In this document: positions 1 through 9,204 of the stretch, piece after piece
Position numbering within the stretch: position 1 is the stretch's first letter
Layout of the letters: every line of letters begins with the position of its first letter
DNA from: Pseudomonas gingeri
GTDB taxonomy: Bacteria; Pseudomonadota; Gammaproteobacteria; Pseudomonadales; Pseudomonadaceae
Length of the DNA stretch: 64,000 bases
Reading direction: 5' to 3'
NCBI RefSeq assembly: GCF_013385635.1
Contig: NZ_JACAPR010000006.1
Span: forward strand, 124,001 to 188,000
Notes under the pieces: model-generated
Seen by the model: only the letters and a program-made list of their open reading frames with translations
What the model was told of the DNA's origin: nothing
Database searches by the model: none
Position numbers and translations under genes: made by a program

Positions 1-968
1 GCTGGTACCAGGAAGTCCCGCTGACCCAGGGTACCGAGGTGCGCATCGAGACGGCGAAGACCATCATCACCCGCAACACCTCCCCCGACCTGCCCTTCGA
101 TCGCTCCATCAATCCCTATCGCGGCTGCGAGCATGGCTGCATCTACTGCTATGCACGGCCCAGCCATGCCTATTGGGACATGTCGCCGGGGCTGGATTTC
201 GAGACCCGGCTGATCGCCAAGAGCAACGCGCCACAGGTGCTGGAGCAGCAGTTGTCGAAGCCGGGTTATCGCTGCGCGCCGATCAACCTGGGTTCCAACA
301 CCGACCCTTACCAGCCGATCGAACGCGAGCACCAGCTGACCCGGCGCACCCTGGAAGTGCTGCTGCGCTACCGGCACCCGGTGACGATCGTGACCAAGGG
401 CTCGCTGATCCTGCGGGACCTGGACCTGCTGGTGGAACTGTCCCGGCAGCGGCTGGTGGCGGTGATGATCAGCCTGACCACCCTGGATGACGAACTCAAG
501 CGCATCCTCGAACCCCGGGCGGCGGCGCCCAAGGCGCGCCTGCGGGCCATCCGGGTGATGCGCGAGGCGGGCATCCCGGTGGGGGTGTTGTGCTCGCCGA
601 TGATTCCGATGATCAACGACAGCGAGATCGAGAGCCTGCTCACCGAGGCCCATGCCGCCGGTGCCCAGAGCGCGGCCTACATGATGCTGCGCCTGCCCCT
701 GGAGGTGGCGCCGCTGTTCGAGGAGTGGCTGGCGGCCCATTATCCACAGCGTGCCGCCCACGTTCTGAGCCTGATTCGCCAGAGCCGTGGCGGTGAATTG
801 TATGACAGCCGTTTCGGTGCACGCATGCGTGGTGAAGGCCCTTTCGCCGACCTGCTGGCCCAGCGTTTTGCCAAGGCGATCAAGCGCCTCGGGCTTGATC
901 GCCGGGAAGGATTCAACCTCGATTGCAGCCTTTTCTGCCCGCCGGGCGCACAGATGTCATTGCTCTGA
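1..968 (+). CDS. PA0069-type radical SAM protein (5' partial)
   Basis: The reading frame is open from the first bases of the window (it reads WYQEVPLTQGTEVRIE before the GTG at 39), so the true start lies upstream. The visible part carries the radical SAM iron-sulfur motif CX3CX2C in the stretch GCEHGCIYCYARP, followed by a strand-helix pattern typical of a radical SAM barrel and a SPMIP motif. It resembles the PA0069/Rv2578c family, whose reaction is not known. Expected to be cytoplasmic, binding a 4Fe-4S cluster and S-adenosylmethionine. It ends in TGA, and a 264-base gap separates it from the carbonic anhydrase. Family assignment is confident, substrate unknown. Confidence 0.85.
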   Translation, partial: WYQEVPLTQGTEVRIETAKTIITRNTSPDLPFDRSINPYRGCEHGCIYCYARPSHAYWDMSPGLDFETRLIAKSNAPQVLEQQLSKPGYRCAPINLGSNTDPYQPIEREHQLTRRTLEVLLRYRHPVTIVTKGSLILRDLDLLVELSRQRLVAVMISLTTLDDELKRILEPRAAAPKARLRAIRVMREAGIPVGVLCSPMIPMINDSEIESLLTEAHAAGAQSAAYMMLRLPLEVAPLFEEWLAAHYPQRAAHVLSLIRQSRGGELYDSRFGARMRGEGPFADLLAQRFAKAIKRLGLDRREGFNLDCSLFCPPGAQMSLL

Positions 969-1232
969 CGTAAGCTCTGGAGTAGGACTTGTGTAGGATT
1001 ACCAGTCATCTCCATGTACGGCGGAGATACCCCCTGCGGAAGATGTGGAACGCCCGTTCTAGAGCCTCTGATTCAGTTTGAGTTAAGTTTTTAAGGGTAT
1101 GGTGATTGCGCCTGTTTCCTACAAATGACAGGCAGTGTTCAAGGAATCGGGCGTGCTGACCCGAAGAACGCTGGCTCTGAGCAAGCCAAATCAGGAAAAT
1201 CCCCTTCAATCCGTCAGAAAAGAGGATGAATC

Positions 1233-1964
1233 ATGAGTGACAAGGATAAACAGCCATTGGCTGCGTCGGCTTCAGTGCTCCCCGAGACCGAAAGCGCCGA
1301 TGCAGCACTGCAGCATATCGTCGATGGCTTTCTGCATTTTCATCATGAAGTCTTTCCGCAGCAGCAAGAACTCTTCAAGAAGCTCGCCACGGCGCAGCAA
1401 CCGCGGGCGATGTTCATTACGTGCGCCGACTCGCGCATCGTTCCCGAACTGATCACCCAAAGCTCCCCCGGCGACCTGTTCGTCACCCGCAATGTCGGTA
1501 ACGTGGTGCCGCCTTACGGGCAGATGAACGGTGGTGTCTCGACTGCCATCGAATACGCCGTGCTGGCGTTGGGCGTGCAGCACATCATCGTCTGCGGGCA
1601 TTCGGACTGCGGTGCGATGCGTGCGGTGCTGACCCCCGAAAGCCTGGAAAAGATGCCCACGGTCAAAGCCTGGTTGCGCCATGCCGAAGTGGCGAAAACC
1701 ATGGTCCAGGAAAACTGCGACTGCGCCAATGAAGGCGAAAGCATGCAGGTGCTGACCGAGGAGAACGTGATCGCCCAGTTGCAGCATCTGCGCACCCATC
1801 CGTCGGTGGCTTCGCGCATGGCCAACGGGCACCTGTTCATCCACGGCTGGATCTACAACATCGAAACCAGCGAAATCAAAGCCTATGACGCGGATCGGGG
1901 CTGTTTCCTGCCTCTGGACGGCACTCGTCCAATCCCGAGCGCGACGCCCAAGGCCCGCTTCTGA
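1233..1964 (+). CDS. beta-class carbonic anhydrase
   Basis: Interconverts CO2 and bicarbonate. The 243-residue protein has the beta-class zinc site: Cys64 and Asp66 with Arg68 in CADSR, then His123 and Cys126 in CGHSDCGA. The ATG at 1233 is preceded by AGAGGA. A SulP anion transporter follows about 95 bases downstream on the same strand, so the two may be one transcription unit that handles bicarbonate. The N-terminal 20 or so residues are polar and low in order, with no signal peptide, so it is cytoplasmic. Similar to the CA next to sulP (PA0102/PA0103) in P. aeruginosa. Confidence 0.95.
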   Translation: MSDKDKQPLAASASVLPETESADAALQHIVDGFLHFHHEVFPQQQELFKKLATAQQPRAMFITCADSRIVPELITQSSPGDLFVTRNVGNVVPPYGQMNGGVSTAIEYAVLALGVQHIIVCGHSDCGAMRAVLTPESLEKMPTVKAWLRHAEVAKTMVQENCDCANEGESMQVLTEENVIAQLQHLRTHPSVASRMANGHLFIHGWIYNIETSEIKAYDADRGCFLPLDGTRPIPSATPKARF

Positions 1965-2059
1965 AGCCTGAAGCTTTTCTCAATCGATAGGGTTCTGCCA
2001 CGACTGCCATAGAGCGGTCTGGCTTTGCCATGCCTGAAGAAATCCTCAGGAGATTCATC

Positions 2060-3598
2060 ATGCGTGCAGCACAACTGAAAGCTGTTTTACCGCGGGAGCT
2101 GCTGGCTTCCGTGGTGGTGTTCCTGGTGGCCCTGCCGTTGTGCATGGGCATCGCCATTGCTTCCGGCATGCCGCCGGCCAAGGGCTTGATCACCGGGATT
2201 GTCGGTGGCCTGGTGGTCGGCTGGCTGGCGGGTTCGCCGTTGCAGGTCAGCGGCCCGGCCGCCGGACTGGCGGTGCTGGTGTTCGAACTGGTGCGCCAGC
2301 ACGGCATCGCCATGTTGGGGCCGATCCTGCTGCTGGCGGGTTTGTTGCAATTGATCGCCGGGCGTTTGCGCCTGGGTTGCTGGTTTCGGGTCACCGCGCC
2401 GGCGGTGGTGTACGGGATGCTCGCCGGGATCGGTGTGTTGATCGTGCTCTCGCAGATCCATGTGATGTTCGACGGCGCGCCCCTGCCCTCAGGCCTGGAC
2501 AATCTGCTGGGCTTTCCCGCAGCACTGGGCAGGGCCTTGCCGATAGAGGGCGGCGGCCTTGGCTGGCAGGCCGGCCTGCTGGGCTTGCTGACGATCCTGG
2601 TGATGTGGCTGTGGGAGAAGTTCAAGCCCCATGGCCTGCGCTTCGTGCCGGGCGCTCTGCTCGGCGTGGGCCTGGCGACCCTGGCGAGCCTGCTGCTGGC
2701 GTTGCCGGTCAAGCGGGTGGAGGTGCCGGAGAATCTGGCGCAGGCCATCGACTGGTTGCGTCCGGCCGATCTGCTCAACCTGGCGGATCCGGCGCTGCTG
2801 ATCGCGGCCTTTGCCGTGGCCTTTATCGCCAGTGCCGAAACCCTGCTCTCGGCGGCGGCGGTGGATCGCATGCACGACGGCCAGCGTTCCGACTTCGACC
2901 GCGAACTGTCGGCGCAAGGGATCGGCAACATGCTCTGCGGCGTGCTTGGGGCACTGCCCATGACCGGGGTGATCGTACGCAGTTCGGCCAACGTCCAGGC
3001 CGGCGCGCGGACGCGTTTGTCGACGATATTCCACGGCCTCTGGCTGCTGGCCTTCGTGCTGTTGCTGTCCAGTGTGCTGCAAAGCATCCCGGTGGCGAGC
3101 CTGGCGGGCGTGCTGGTCTACACCGGGCTGAAACTGGTGGACCTCAAGGTCTATCGAGGTCTGTCGCGCTACGGGCGGATGCCGATGCTGACCTACGCCG
3201 TCACGGCGCTGGCGATCATCTTCACCGACCTGTTGACCGGTGTGCTGGTCGGCTTCGGCCTGACTCTGGCGAAACTGGCCTGGAAGGCCTCGCGACTGAA
3301 AGTCAGCCTGGTCGATCTGCCGGGCGAAGGGGAAAAGGAACTGCGGCTGACGGGGGCGGCGACCTTTCTCAAGGTCCCGGCGCTGACCCGGGTACTGGCG
3401 ATGGTACCGCCAGGCAGCACAGTGCATGTGCCGCTGAACAACCTGACGTATATCGATCATTCCTGCCTGGAGCTGCTTGAGGAGTGGGGGCGCGCCAACG
3501 CGACCAAGGGCTCGCGGCTGGTGATCGAATCCCGTGGCTTGAAACGGCGTCTGGAAGGTCGCCTGCGCACTACGACCGGTGTCGGGTCGACGGCTTAG
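2060..3598 (+). CDS. SulP family inorganic anion transporter
   Basis: Polytopic inner-membrane permease of the SulP/SLC26 family, about 512 residues with roughly ten to twelve hydrophobic segments (starting at residue ~12, ELLASVVVFLVALPLCMGIA). The C-terminal ~80 residues (around STVHVPLNNLTYIDHSCLE) look like a STAS domain. The ATG at 2060 is preferred over the in-frame ATG at 2030 because AGGAG at 2048-2052 sits at the right distance and transporter homology begins there. SulP members carry sulfate, bicarbonate or dicarboxylates. The carbonic anhydrase just upstream favours bicarbonate, but that is inference. Confidence 0.9.
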   Translation: MRAAQLKAVLPRELLASVVVFLVALPLCMGIAIASGMPPAKGLITGIVGGLVVGWLAGSPLQVSGPAAGLAVLVFELVRQHGIAMLGPILLLAGLLQLIAGRLRLGCWFRVTAPAVVYGMLAGIGVLIVLSQIHVMFDGAPLPSGLDNLLGFPAALGRALPIEGGGLGWQAGLLGLLTILVMWLWEKFKPHGLRFVPGALLGVGLATLASLLLALPVKRVEVPENLAQAIDWLRPADLLNLADPALLIAAFAVAFIASAETLLSAAAVDRMHDGQRSDFDRELSAQGIGNMLCGVLGALPMTGVIVRSSANVQAGARTRLSTIFHGLWLLAFVLLLSSVLQSIPVASLAGVLVYTGLKLVDLKVYRGLSRYGRMPMLTYAVTALAIIFTDLLTGVLVGFGLTLAKLAWKASRLKVSLVDLPGEGEKELRLTGAATFLKVPALTRVLAMVPPGSTVHVPLNNLTYIDHSCLELLEEWGRANATKGSRLVIESRGLKRRLEGRLRTTTGVGSTA

Positions 3599-3613
3599 TG
3601 CGCAGCGGCAAGA

Positions 3614-4264
3614 TCAGGCGGCTGGCTGTTCCAGTTCCAGTTCTACGCCCAGTTGGCGGGACAGGCATGGCCAGCGTTTCCACGCGGCTTCGGTGTCCGG
3701 GTCGTTGAGGCGGTCGCGGTAGGCTTCCACCGATTCCAGGGCAAAGCTTTCTTCGTCGAGCATTTCATCGACCGCGTGGTGCACCGCCTCATCCAGTTGG
3801 TTGGCGAAGTCTTCGCCGATCAACTGGTGGGCGATCAGGTTGGCCACGGTGGTGTTCAACGGGATCAGCGACTGGCCGAAATGCACGATATAGAGATCGT
3901 TGACCTCTTCCACCAGGCGATGCGCCAGGTAGGCCTCGTCCAGCAGGCTGTCGAGACCGACATGGCCATCGAGGATCGTCGGCGGCTGCAGGAAAAACTG
4001 CTCGGCGATTTTCAGCACCGGCTTGATCTGCGACTCGATGCCCGCTTCACGGGCCACTTCATTGGCGGCATCCAGCAGGTCCGGGACCAGATCGATATAA
4101 GCGGTGACAAACCGGGTCATGACTCCTTGGGCATCGACTTCCGGTAATTGAATGGCGGGATGAAGGTGCGGCAACTGTACTTCCAGTTGGCGCGTCAATT
4201 GACCGGTAGCGGCCTCGTGTTGATGTGCACGTTGTATCTGCTCGCGCAATGCGGCGGTGTTCAT
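3614..4264 (-). CDS. conserved hypothetical protein (PA0104-like)
   Basis: A 216-residue acidic, mostly helical soluble protein with no signal peptide, membrane segment or recognised catalytic motif. It begins MNTAALREQIQRAHQHEAA and ends in a Glu/Gln/Ala tail. It is convergent with the SulP gene (15-base gap) and divergent from the cox operon, the same place as PA0104 in P. aeruginosa. Position is the only hint of function. I cannot assign a family. Confidence 0.8.
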   Translation of the reverse strand: MNTAALREQIQRAHQHEAATGQLTRQLEVQLPHLHPAIQLPEVDAQGVMTRFVTAYIDLVPDLLDAANEVAREAGIESQIKPVLKIAEQFFLQPPTILDGHVGLDSLLDEAYLAHRLVEEVNDLYIVHFGQSLIPLNTTVANLIAHQLIGEDFANQLDEAVHHAVDEMLDEESFALESVEAYRDRLNDPDTEAAWKRWPCLSRQLGVELELEQPAA

Positions 4265-4623
4265 GAAGGCTCCAGGATGGAAAACAAAGGGAAAAGGGAG
4301 AACATAAGGTAGCTGGGTTATAAAAGTTGCTAAGACGTATTTGTCATAATTATTTCATGGTTATATGTCTGCGTTATATCGGATTGCCATCATTTCTTTC
4401 CATCCCACGCCGTCCGTGGCCTCTGGCGTAATCACCGGTTCATTTTCCCTATCGCGTTGCGTGGTCCCAGTCGCTGTCTATACTCGGTTTTGTATGGAGT
4501 TAGCTGATGACGCCCGGCTGCATGTTCCGGCAAGACCGAATGGTCCGCTTGCGTAGTCCGACCATTTCCCTTTGCCCCAGGTGAAAGCCGGCGGGATAAC
4601 AAGAACGATAAGGGGAACCCGCA
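4265..4623. other. intergenic control region between PA0104-like gene and cox operon
   Basis: This 359-base stretch has no convincing gene. It is locally AT-rich near 4310-4380, as expected for divergent promoters. An exact CTATACT hexamer-plus-one lies at 4478-4484, and the coxB ribosome site (AAGGGGAA) at about 4610. A short open frame at 4365-4556 has no ribosome site and no recognisable product. Confidence 0.6.
4478..4484 (+). promoter_or_regulatory. RpoS-like -10 element upstream of coxB
   Basis: CTATACT matches the extended -10 consensus of sigma-S promoters exactly, with no good -35 hexamer upstream. It lies 140 bases before the coxB start. The aa3 oxidase genes of P. aeruginosa are known to depend on RpoS (starvation induced), which fits, but a single 7-mer is weak evidence. 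Confidence 0.4.
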
Positions 4624-5751
4624 ATGATGCGACATCCACGGGTCTGGATGGGCCTCCTGTTGTGGTCGATATTCAGCCAGGCACAAGCCGCCTGGACCAC
4701 GAATATGACCCAAGGGGCAACCGAGGTAAGCCACGCGGTCTTCGATCTGCACATGACCATCTTCTGGATCTGTGTGGTCATCGGCGTGATCGTCTTTGGC
4801 GCGATGTTCTGGTCGATGATTCTTCACCGCCGTTCCACCGGGCAGGTCGCCGCCAAGTTTCACGAAAGCACCACGGTGGAAATCCTCTGGACCATCGTGC
4901 CTTTCCTGATCCTGGTGGCCATGGCGATCCCGGCGACCGCCACGCTGATCAAGATGTACGACGCCAGTGAATCGGATGTGGACATCCAGGTCACCGGCTA
5001 TCAGTGGAAGTGGCATTACAAGTACCTGGGCCAGGACGTCGAGTTCTTCAGCAACCTCGCCACCCCCGCCGAACAGATCCACAACCAGGCCGTCAAGGGC
5101 GAGCACTACCTGCTCGAAGTCGACCAGCCGCTGGTCTTGCCGGCGGGCGTCAAGGTGCGCTTCCTGGTGACCGCCGCCGATGTGATCCACTCCTGGTGGG
5201 TGCCGGCCTTCGCGGTCAAGCGCGATGCGATTCCCGGTTTCGTCAACGAGGCCTGGACCAAGGTCGACAAGCCGGGCATCTACCGCGGGCAGTGCGCCGA
5301 GTTGTGCGGCAAGGATCACGGCTTCATGCCGATCGTGGTCGAGGTGAAGTCCAAGGCCGACTACGACACCTGGCTGGGCGAACGCAAGGCCGAAGCCGCC
5401 AAGCTCAAGGAACTGACCAGCAAGGAGTGGACCCTCGACGAACTGGTGGCCCGTGGCGACAAGGTCTATCACACCACCTGCGTCGCCTGTCACCAGGCCG
5501 AAGGCCAGGGCCTGCCGCCGATGTTCCCGGCCCTCAAGGGCTCGCCGATCGCCACCGGATCGAAGGAAGACCACCTGCACCGGGTCTACTTCGGCAAGCC
5601 GGGCACCGCCATGGCAGCCTTCGGCAAACAGCTCTCCGAAGTCGATATCGCCGCGGTTGTCACCTACGAGCGTAATGCCTGGGGCAACAACAAGGGCGAC
5701 ATGGTCACGCCGAAAGACGTGCTGGCTCTGAAACAGGCGCAAAGCAAATGA
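4624..5751 (+). CDS. coxB: cytochrome c oxidase subunit II with fused cytochrome c domain
   Basis: Subunit II of the aa3 (caa3-like) terminal oxidase, accepting electrons from cytochrome c at the CuA centre. Signal peptide about 1-22 (WSIFSQAQA), two membrane helices about 40-65 and 88-110, then the CuA cupredoxin domain with His189, Cys224, Glu226, Cys228, His232 and Met235. The C-terminal third adds a heme c domain with CVACH (Cys286, Cys289, His290), so electrons can pass within the subunit. Starts at tandem ATGs after AAGGGGAA. First gene of the cox operon; coxA follows after about 80 bases. Confidence 0.97.
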   Translation: MMRHPRVWMGLLLWSIFSQAQAAWTTNMTQGATEVSHAVFDLHMTIFWICVVIGVIVFGAMFWSMILHRRSTGQVAAKFHESTTVEILWTIVPFLILVAMAIPATATLIKMYDASESDVDIQVTGYQWKWHYKYLGQDVEFFSNLATPAEQIHNQAVKGEHYLLEVDQPLVLPAGVKVRFLVTAADVIHSWWVPAFAVKRDAIPGFVNEAWTKVDKPGIYRGQCAELCGKDHGFMPIVVEVKSKADYDTWLGERKAEAAKLKELTSKEWTLDELVARGDKVYHTTCVACHQAEGQGLPPMFPALKGSPIATGSKEDHLHRVYFGKPGTAMAAFGKQLSEVDIAAVVTYERNAWGNNKGDMVTPKDVLALKQAQSK

Positions 5752-5830
5752 CCAGGTCAATGACGTGCTCCCTGAACTGGCCTGGGTCATGCCCCGGCCG
5801 CCCGGTTCAACCGTTTGCAGGAGACAGGAC

Positions 5831-7420
5831 ATGAGTGCTGTGATCGATGACCATGGTCATGCCGGCGACCACGCCCACGGCCCGGCCAAGGGCTTGATGC
5901 GCTGGGTGCTGACCACCAACCACAAGGATATCGGCACGCTGTACCTGTGGTTCAGCTTCGCCATGTTCCTGCTCGGCGGATCGTTCGCCATGGTGATCCG
6001 CGCCGAGCTGTTCCAGCCCGGATTGCAGATCGTGCAGCCGGCGTTCTTCAACCAGATGACCACCATGCACGGCCTGGTGATGGTTTTCGGCGCGGTGATG
6101 CCGGCCTTCGTCGGCCTGGCCAACTGGATGATTCCGCTGATGATCGGGGCGCCGGACATGGCCCTGCCACGGATGAACAACTTCAGTTTCTGGTTGTTGC
6201 CCGCGGCCTTCCTGTTGCTGGTGTCGACGCTGTTCACCGCCGGTGGCGGGCCGAACTTCGGCTGGACCTTCTATGCCCCGCTCTCGACCACCTACGCGCC
6301 GGAAAGCGTGACCTACTTCATCTTTGCCATCCACCTGATGGGCATCAGTTCGATCATGGGCGCGATCAACGTGGTCTCGACCATCCTCAACCTGCGTGCC
6401 CCGGGCATGACGCTGATGAAGATGCCGCTGTTCGTCTGGACGTGGCTGATCACCGCTTTCCTGCTGATCGCGGTGATGCCGGTGCTGGCCGGTTGCGTGA
6501 CCATGATGCTGATGGATATCCACTTCGGCACCAGCTTCTTCAGTGCCGCCGGCGGCGGTGACCCGGTGCTGTTCCAGCACGTGTTCTGGTTCTTCGGCCA
6601 CCCCGAAGTGTACATCATGATCCTGCCGGCCTTCGGTGCCGTCAGCTCGATCATCCCGACCTTTTCGCGCAAGCCGCTGTTCGGCTACACCTCGATGGTC
6701 TACGCCACGGCGAGCATCGCGTTCCTGTCGTTCATCGTCTGGGCGCACCACATGTTCGTGGTCGGCATTCCGCTGGTGGGCGAGCTGTTTTTCATGTACG
6801 CCACGCTGCTGATCGCGGTGCCGACCGGGGTCAAGGTGTTCAACTGGGTCAGCACCATGTGGCAAGGCTCGCTGACCTTCGAGACGCCGATGCTGTTCGC
6901 CGTGGCGTTCGTCATCCTGTTTTCCATCGGTGGTTTCTCCGGCCTGATGCTGGCGATCGCCCCGGCGGACTTCCAGTACCAGGACACCTACTTCGTAGTG
7001 GCGCACTTCCACTACGTGCTGGTGCCGGGGGCGATCTTCGGGATCTTTGCCTCGACCTACTACTGGCTGCCGAAATGGACCGGCCACATGTACGACGAAA
7101 CCCTGGGCAAGCTGCATTTCTGGCTGTCGTTCGTCGGCATGAACCTGACTTTCTTCCCGATGCACTTCGTGGGGCTGGCGGGCATGCCGCGGCGGATTCC
7201 GGACTACAACCTGCAGTTCGCCGATTTCAACATGGTCTCGTCGATTGGCGGCTTCATGTTCGGCACCACCCAGTTGCTGTTCCTGTTCATCGTGATCAAG
7301 TGCATCCGTGGCGGTCCGGTGGCCCCGGCCAAGCCATGGGACGGGGCCGAAGGCCTGGAGTGGAGTATCCCGTCGCCGGCGCCGTATCACACCTTCACCA
7401 CGCCACCGGAAGTGAAATGA
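5831..7420 (+). CDS. coxA: cytochrome c oxidase subunit I
   Basis: Catalytic subunit holding heme a and the heme a3-CuB centre; reduces O2 to water and pumps protons. The 529-residue protein has twelve membrane spans and the signature GHPEVYIMILPAFG, whose His and Tyr form the CuB crosslink, plus the His pair in WAHHMF and the late HFHYVL heme ligands. The start at 5831 is chosen over 5765 because AGGAG lies 10 bases upstream and the family normally begins close to HGPAKGLMRWVLTTNHKDIG. The N-terminus is His-rich (DDHGHAGDHAHG). Confidence 0.97.
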   Translation: MSAVIDDHGHAGDHAHGPAKGLMRWVLTTNHKDIGTLYLWFSFAMFLLGGSFAMVIRAELFQPGLQIVQPAFFNQMTTMHGLVMVFGAVMPAFVGLANWMIPLMIGAPDMALPRMNNFSFWLLPAAFLLLVSTLFTAGGGPNFGWTFYAPLSTTYAPESVTYFIFAIHLMGISSIMGAINVVSTILNLRAPGMTLMKMPLFVWTWLITAFLLIAVMPVLAGCVTMMLMDIHFGTSFFSAAGGGDPVLFQHVFWFFGHPEVYIMILPAFGAVSSIIPTFSRKPLFGYTSMVYATASIAFLSFIVWAHHMFVVGIPLVGELFFMYATLLIAVPTGVKVFNWVSTMWQGSLTFETPMLFAVAFVILFSIGGFSGLMLAIAPADFQYQDTYFVVAHFHYVLVPGAIFGIFASTYYWLPKWTGHMYDETLGKLHFWLSFVGMNLTFFPMHFVGLAGMPRRIPDYNLQFADFNMVSSIGGFMFGTTQLLFLFIVIKCIRGGPVAPAKPWDGAEGLEWSIPSPAPYHTFTTPPEVK

Positions 7421-7436
7421 CACGGAGGGCTGTCCG

Positions 7437-7985
7437 ATGAGCGACTCGATCGCACTCAAGCGCCTGGTCACGCGCCTGCTGCTGGTGGTGGTGGCGATGT
7501 TCGCCTTCGGCTTCGCCCTGGTGCCGATCTACGACGTGATGTGCAAGGCCTTCGGCATCAACGGCAAGACCGCCGGCCAGTACGAGGGCGAGCAGGTGGT
7601 GGATGCGTCACGCCGGGTCGGGGTGCAGTTCCTGTCGACCAACGCCGTGGACATGGTCTGGGAGTTCTATCCCAAGGCCGACCAGATCAGCGTCAATCCC
7701 GGTGCGGTCAACGAAATGATCTTCGTCGCCTATAACCCGACCGACCATGTGATGAAGGCCCAGGCGATCCCGAGCATTTCACCCGGCAATGCGGCGATGT
7801 ACTTCCACAAGACCGAGTGCTTCTGCTTTACCCAGCAGACGCTGCAACCCGGGCAGCGGATCGAGATGCCGGTACGTTTCATCGTTGACCGTGACATGCC
7901 CAAGGACGTGAAGCACCTGACGCTGGCCTACACGCTGTTCGATATCACTGCCCGCAACCCACCCGTGGCCCACTCGGGCGGGTAG
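7437..7985 (+). CDS. ctaG: cytochrome c oxidase assembly protein CtaG/Cox11
   Basis: Copper chaperone that delivers Cu to the CuB site of subunit I. A 182-residue protein with one N-terminal membrane anchor (about 13-31) and a periplasmic Ig-like domain ending with the copper-binding Cys pair in ECFCFTQQ. Begins 16 bases after coxA with GGAGG upstream. Located between subunits I and III as in other pseudomonads. Confidence 0.95.
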   Translation: MSDSIALKRLVTRLLLVVVAMFAFGFALVPIYDVMCKAFGINGKTAGQYEGEQVVDASRRVGVQFLSTNAVDMVWEFYPKADQISVNPGAVNEMIFVAYNPTDHVMKAQAIPSISPGNAAMYFHKTECFCFTQQTLQPGQRIEMPVRFIVDRDMPKDVKHLTLAYTLFDITARNPPVAHSGG

Positions 7986-8019
7986 GCCATCCAGCGTGCC
8001 CGATAAGGAGAATAATAAA

Positions 8020-8916
8020 ATGGCAACTCCAACCCACGAGCATTACTACGTTCCCGCCCAGAGCAAATGGCCGATCATTGCCACGCTGGGCATGCTGACC
8101 ACCGTCTACGGCCTGGGCACCTGGTTCAACGACCTGAAGGCGGCGCGCCCGGAATCCCATGGCCCGCTGATCTTCTTTGTCGGCGGCCTGCTGCTGGCCT
8201 ACATGTTGTTCGGCTGGTTCGGCACGGTTATCAAGGAAAGCCGCGCCGGTCTCTACAGCGCCCAGATGGATCGCTCGTTCCGCTGGGGCATGAGCTGGTT
8301 CATCTTTTCCGAGGTGATGTTCTTCATCGCCTTCTTCGGCGCGCTGTTCTATGTGCGGCACATGTCGGTGCCGTGGCTGGCCGGTGAAGACGGTGCCAAG
8401 GGCCTGGCGCATATGCTCTGGCCGGACTTCCAGAACGTCTGGCCGCTGCTGCACAACCCGGACCCGAAACTCTTCCCGCCGCCCAAGGGCACCATCAGCC
8501 CGTGGGGCCTGCCGCTGATCAACACGATCCTGCTGGTCAGTTCCAGCGTGACGGTGACCATCGCCCACCATGCCCTGAAGAAAGGCCATCGCGGGGCGCT
8601 GAAGATCTGGCTGGCGCTGACCGTGCTGCTGGGGCTGGGGTTCCTCGCGCTACAGGCCGAGGAATACATGCACGCCTACCACGAGCTGGGCCTGACCCTT
8701 GGCTCGGGCATCTACGGCGCGACGTTCTTCATGCTCACCGGGTTCCACGGGGCCCACGTGACCATCGGCACGCTGATCCTGTTCGTGATGCTGGTGCGGG
8801 TCATGCGCGGGCACTTCAACGCCGAGCATCAGTTCGGTTTCGAGGCGGCGAGCTGGTACTGGCACTTCGTCGATGTGGTCTGGATCGGCCTGTTCGTCTT
8901 CGTCTACGTGCTGTGA
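8020..8916 (+). CDS. coIII: cytochrome c oxidase subunit III
   Basis: Membrane subunit III that stabilises the catalytic core and its proton uptake. The 298-residue protein has about seven membrane spans, with family motifs around FIFSEVMFFIAFFGA and the C-terminal YWHFVDVVWIGLFVFVYVL. Start at the ATG at 8020 after AAGGAG (8005-8010); the GTG at 7996 is in frame but lacks a ribosome site. Converges with the small gene at 8930, with a shared hairpin between them. Confidence 0.96.
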   Translation: MATPTHEHYYVPAQSKWPIIATLGMLTTVYGLGTWFNDLKAARPESHGPLIFFVGGLLLAYMLFGWFGTVIKESRAGLYSAQMDRSFRWGMSWFIFSEVMFFIAFFGALFYVRHMSVPWLAGEDGAKGLAHMLWPDFQNVWPLLHNPDPKLFPPPKGTISPWGLPLINTILLVSSSVTVTIAHHALKKGHRGALKIWLALTVLLGLGFLALQAEEYMHAYHELGLTLGSGIYGATFFMLTGFHGAHVTIGTLILFVMLVRVMRGHFNAEHQFGFEAASWYWHFVDVVWIGLFVFVYVL

Positions 8917-8920
8917 ACCA

Positions 8921-8941
8921 GGCGCCGGCCTAGCCGGCGCC
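8921..8941. terminator. hairpin at the convergent junction of subunit III and the small TM protein
   Basis: A perfect 9-bp stem GGCGCCGGC/GCCGGCGCC with the 3-base loop CTA. The loop is the stop codon of the minus-strand gene. No T-run follows on either strand, so it may act as an mRNA 3' end stabiliser or a weak bidirectional terminator. Confidence 0.5.
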
Positions 8942-9133
8942 GCCAGGAACCAGCTGGCCGCTGTAGAAACCCCAGGTGATCAACGCGAGGGTGACCACGG
9001 CCAGACTGACGCGAACCGTCAGCGCGGTGAGCAGGCGATGCGACGGTCCGTGGTCCTTGACCAGGAAAAACAGGCCGCTGAACAGGCTGACAACCGTGGC
9101 TATCAGCATCAGGACAATCGCCGCTTTGAGCAT
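8930..9133 (-). CDS. small twin-transmembrane protein (DUF2909-like)
   Basis: A 67-residue protein of two hydrophobic helices (about 2-24 and 42-60) joined by a short basic loop (KDHGPSHR), the layout of the twin-transmembrane (TTM/DUF2909) family found beside cox genes in pseudomonads (PA0109 position). The start at 9133 (MLKAAIVLML) is preferred because CTCCCCCGGAG lies upstream and longer in-frame forms add 33 unlike residues. It faces against the cox genes. A role in oxidase biogenesis is only guilt by association. Confidence 0.8.
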   Translation of the reverse strand: MLKAAIVLMLIATVVSLFSGLFFLVKDHGPSHRLLTALTVRVSLAVVTLALITWGFYSGQLVPGGAG

Positions 9134-9204
9134 GGTGAGACTCCGGGGGAGATGCGCGTGTACTTGAGTATAGCGAGTCCAATTCCTGCCCATCAGGTGC
9201 CGTC

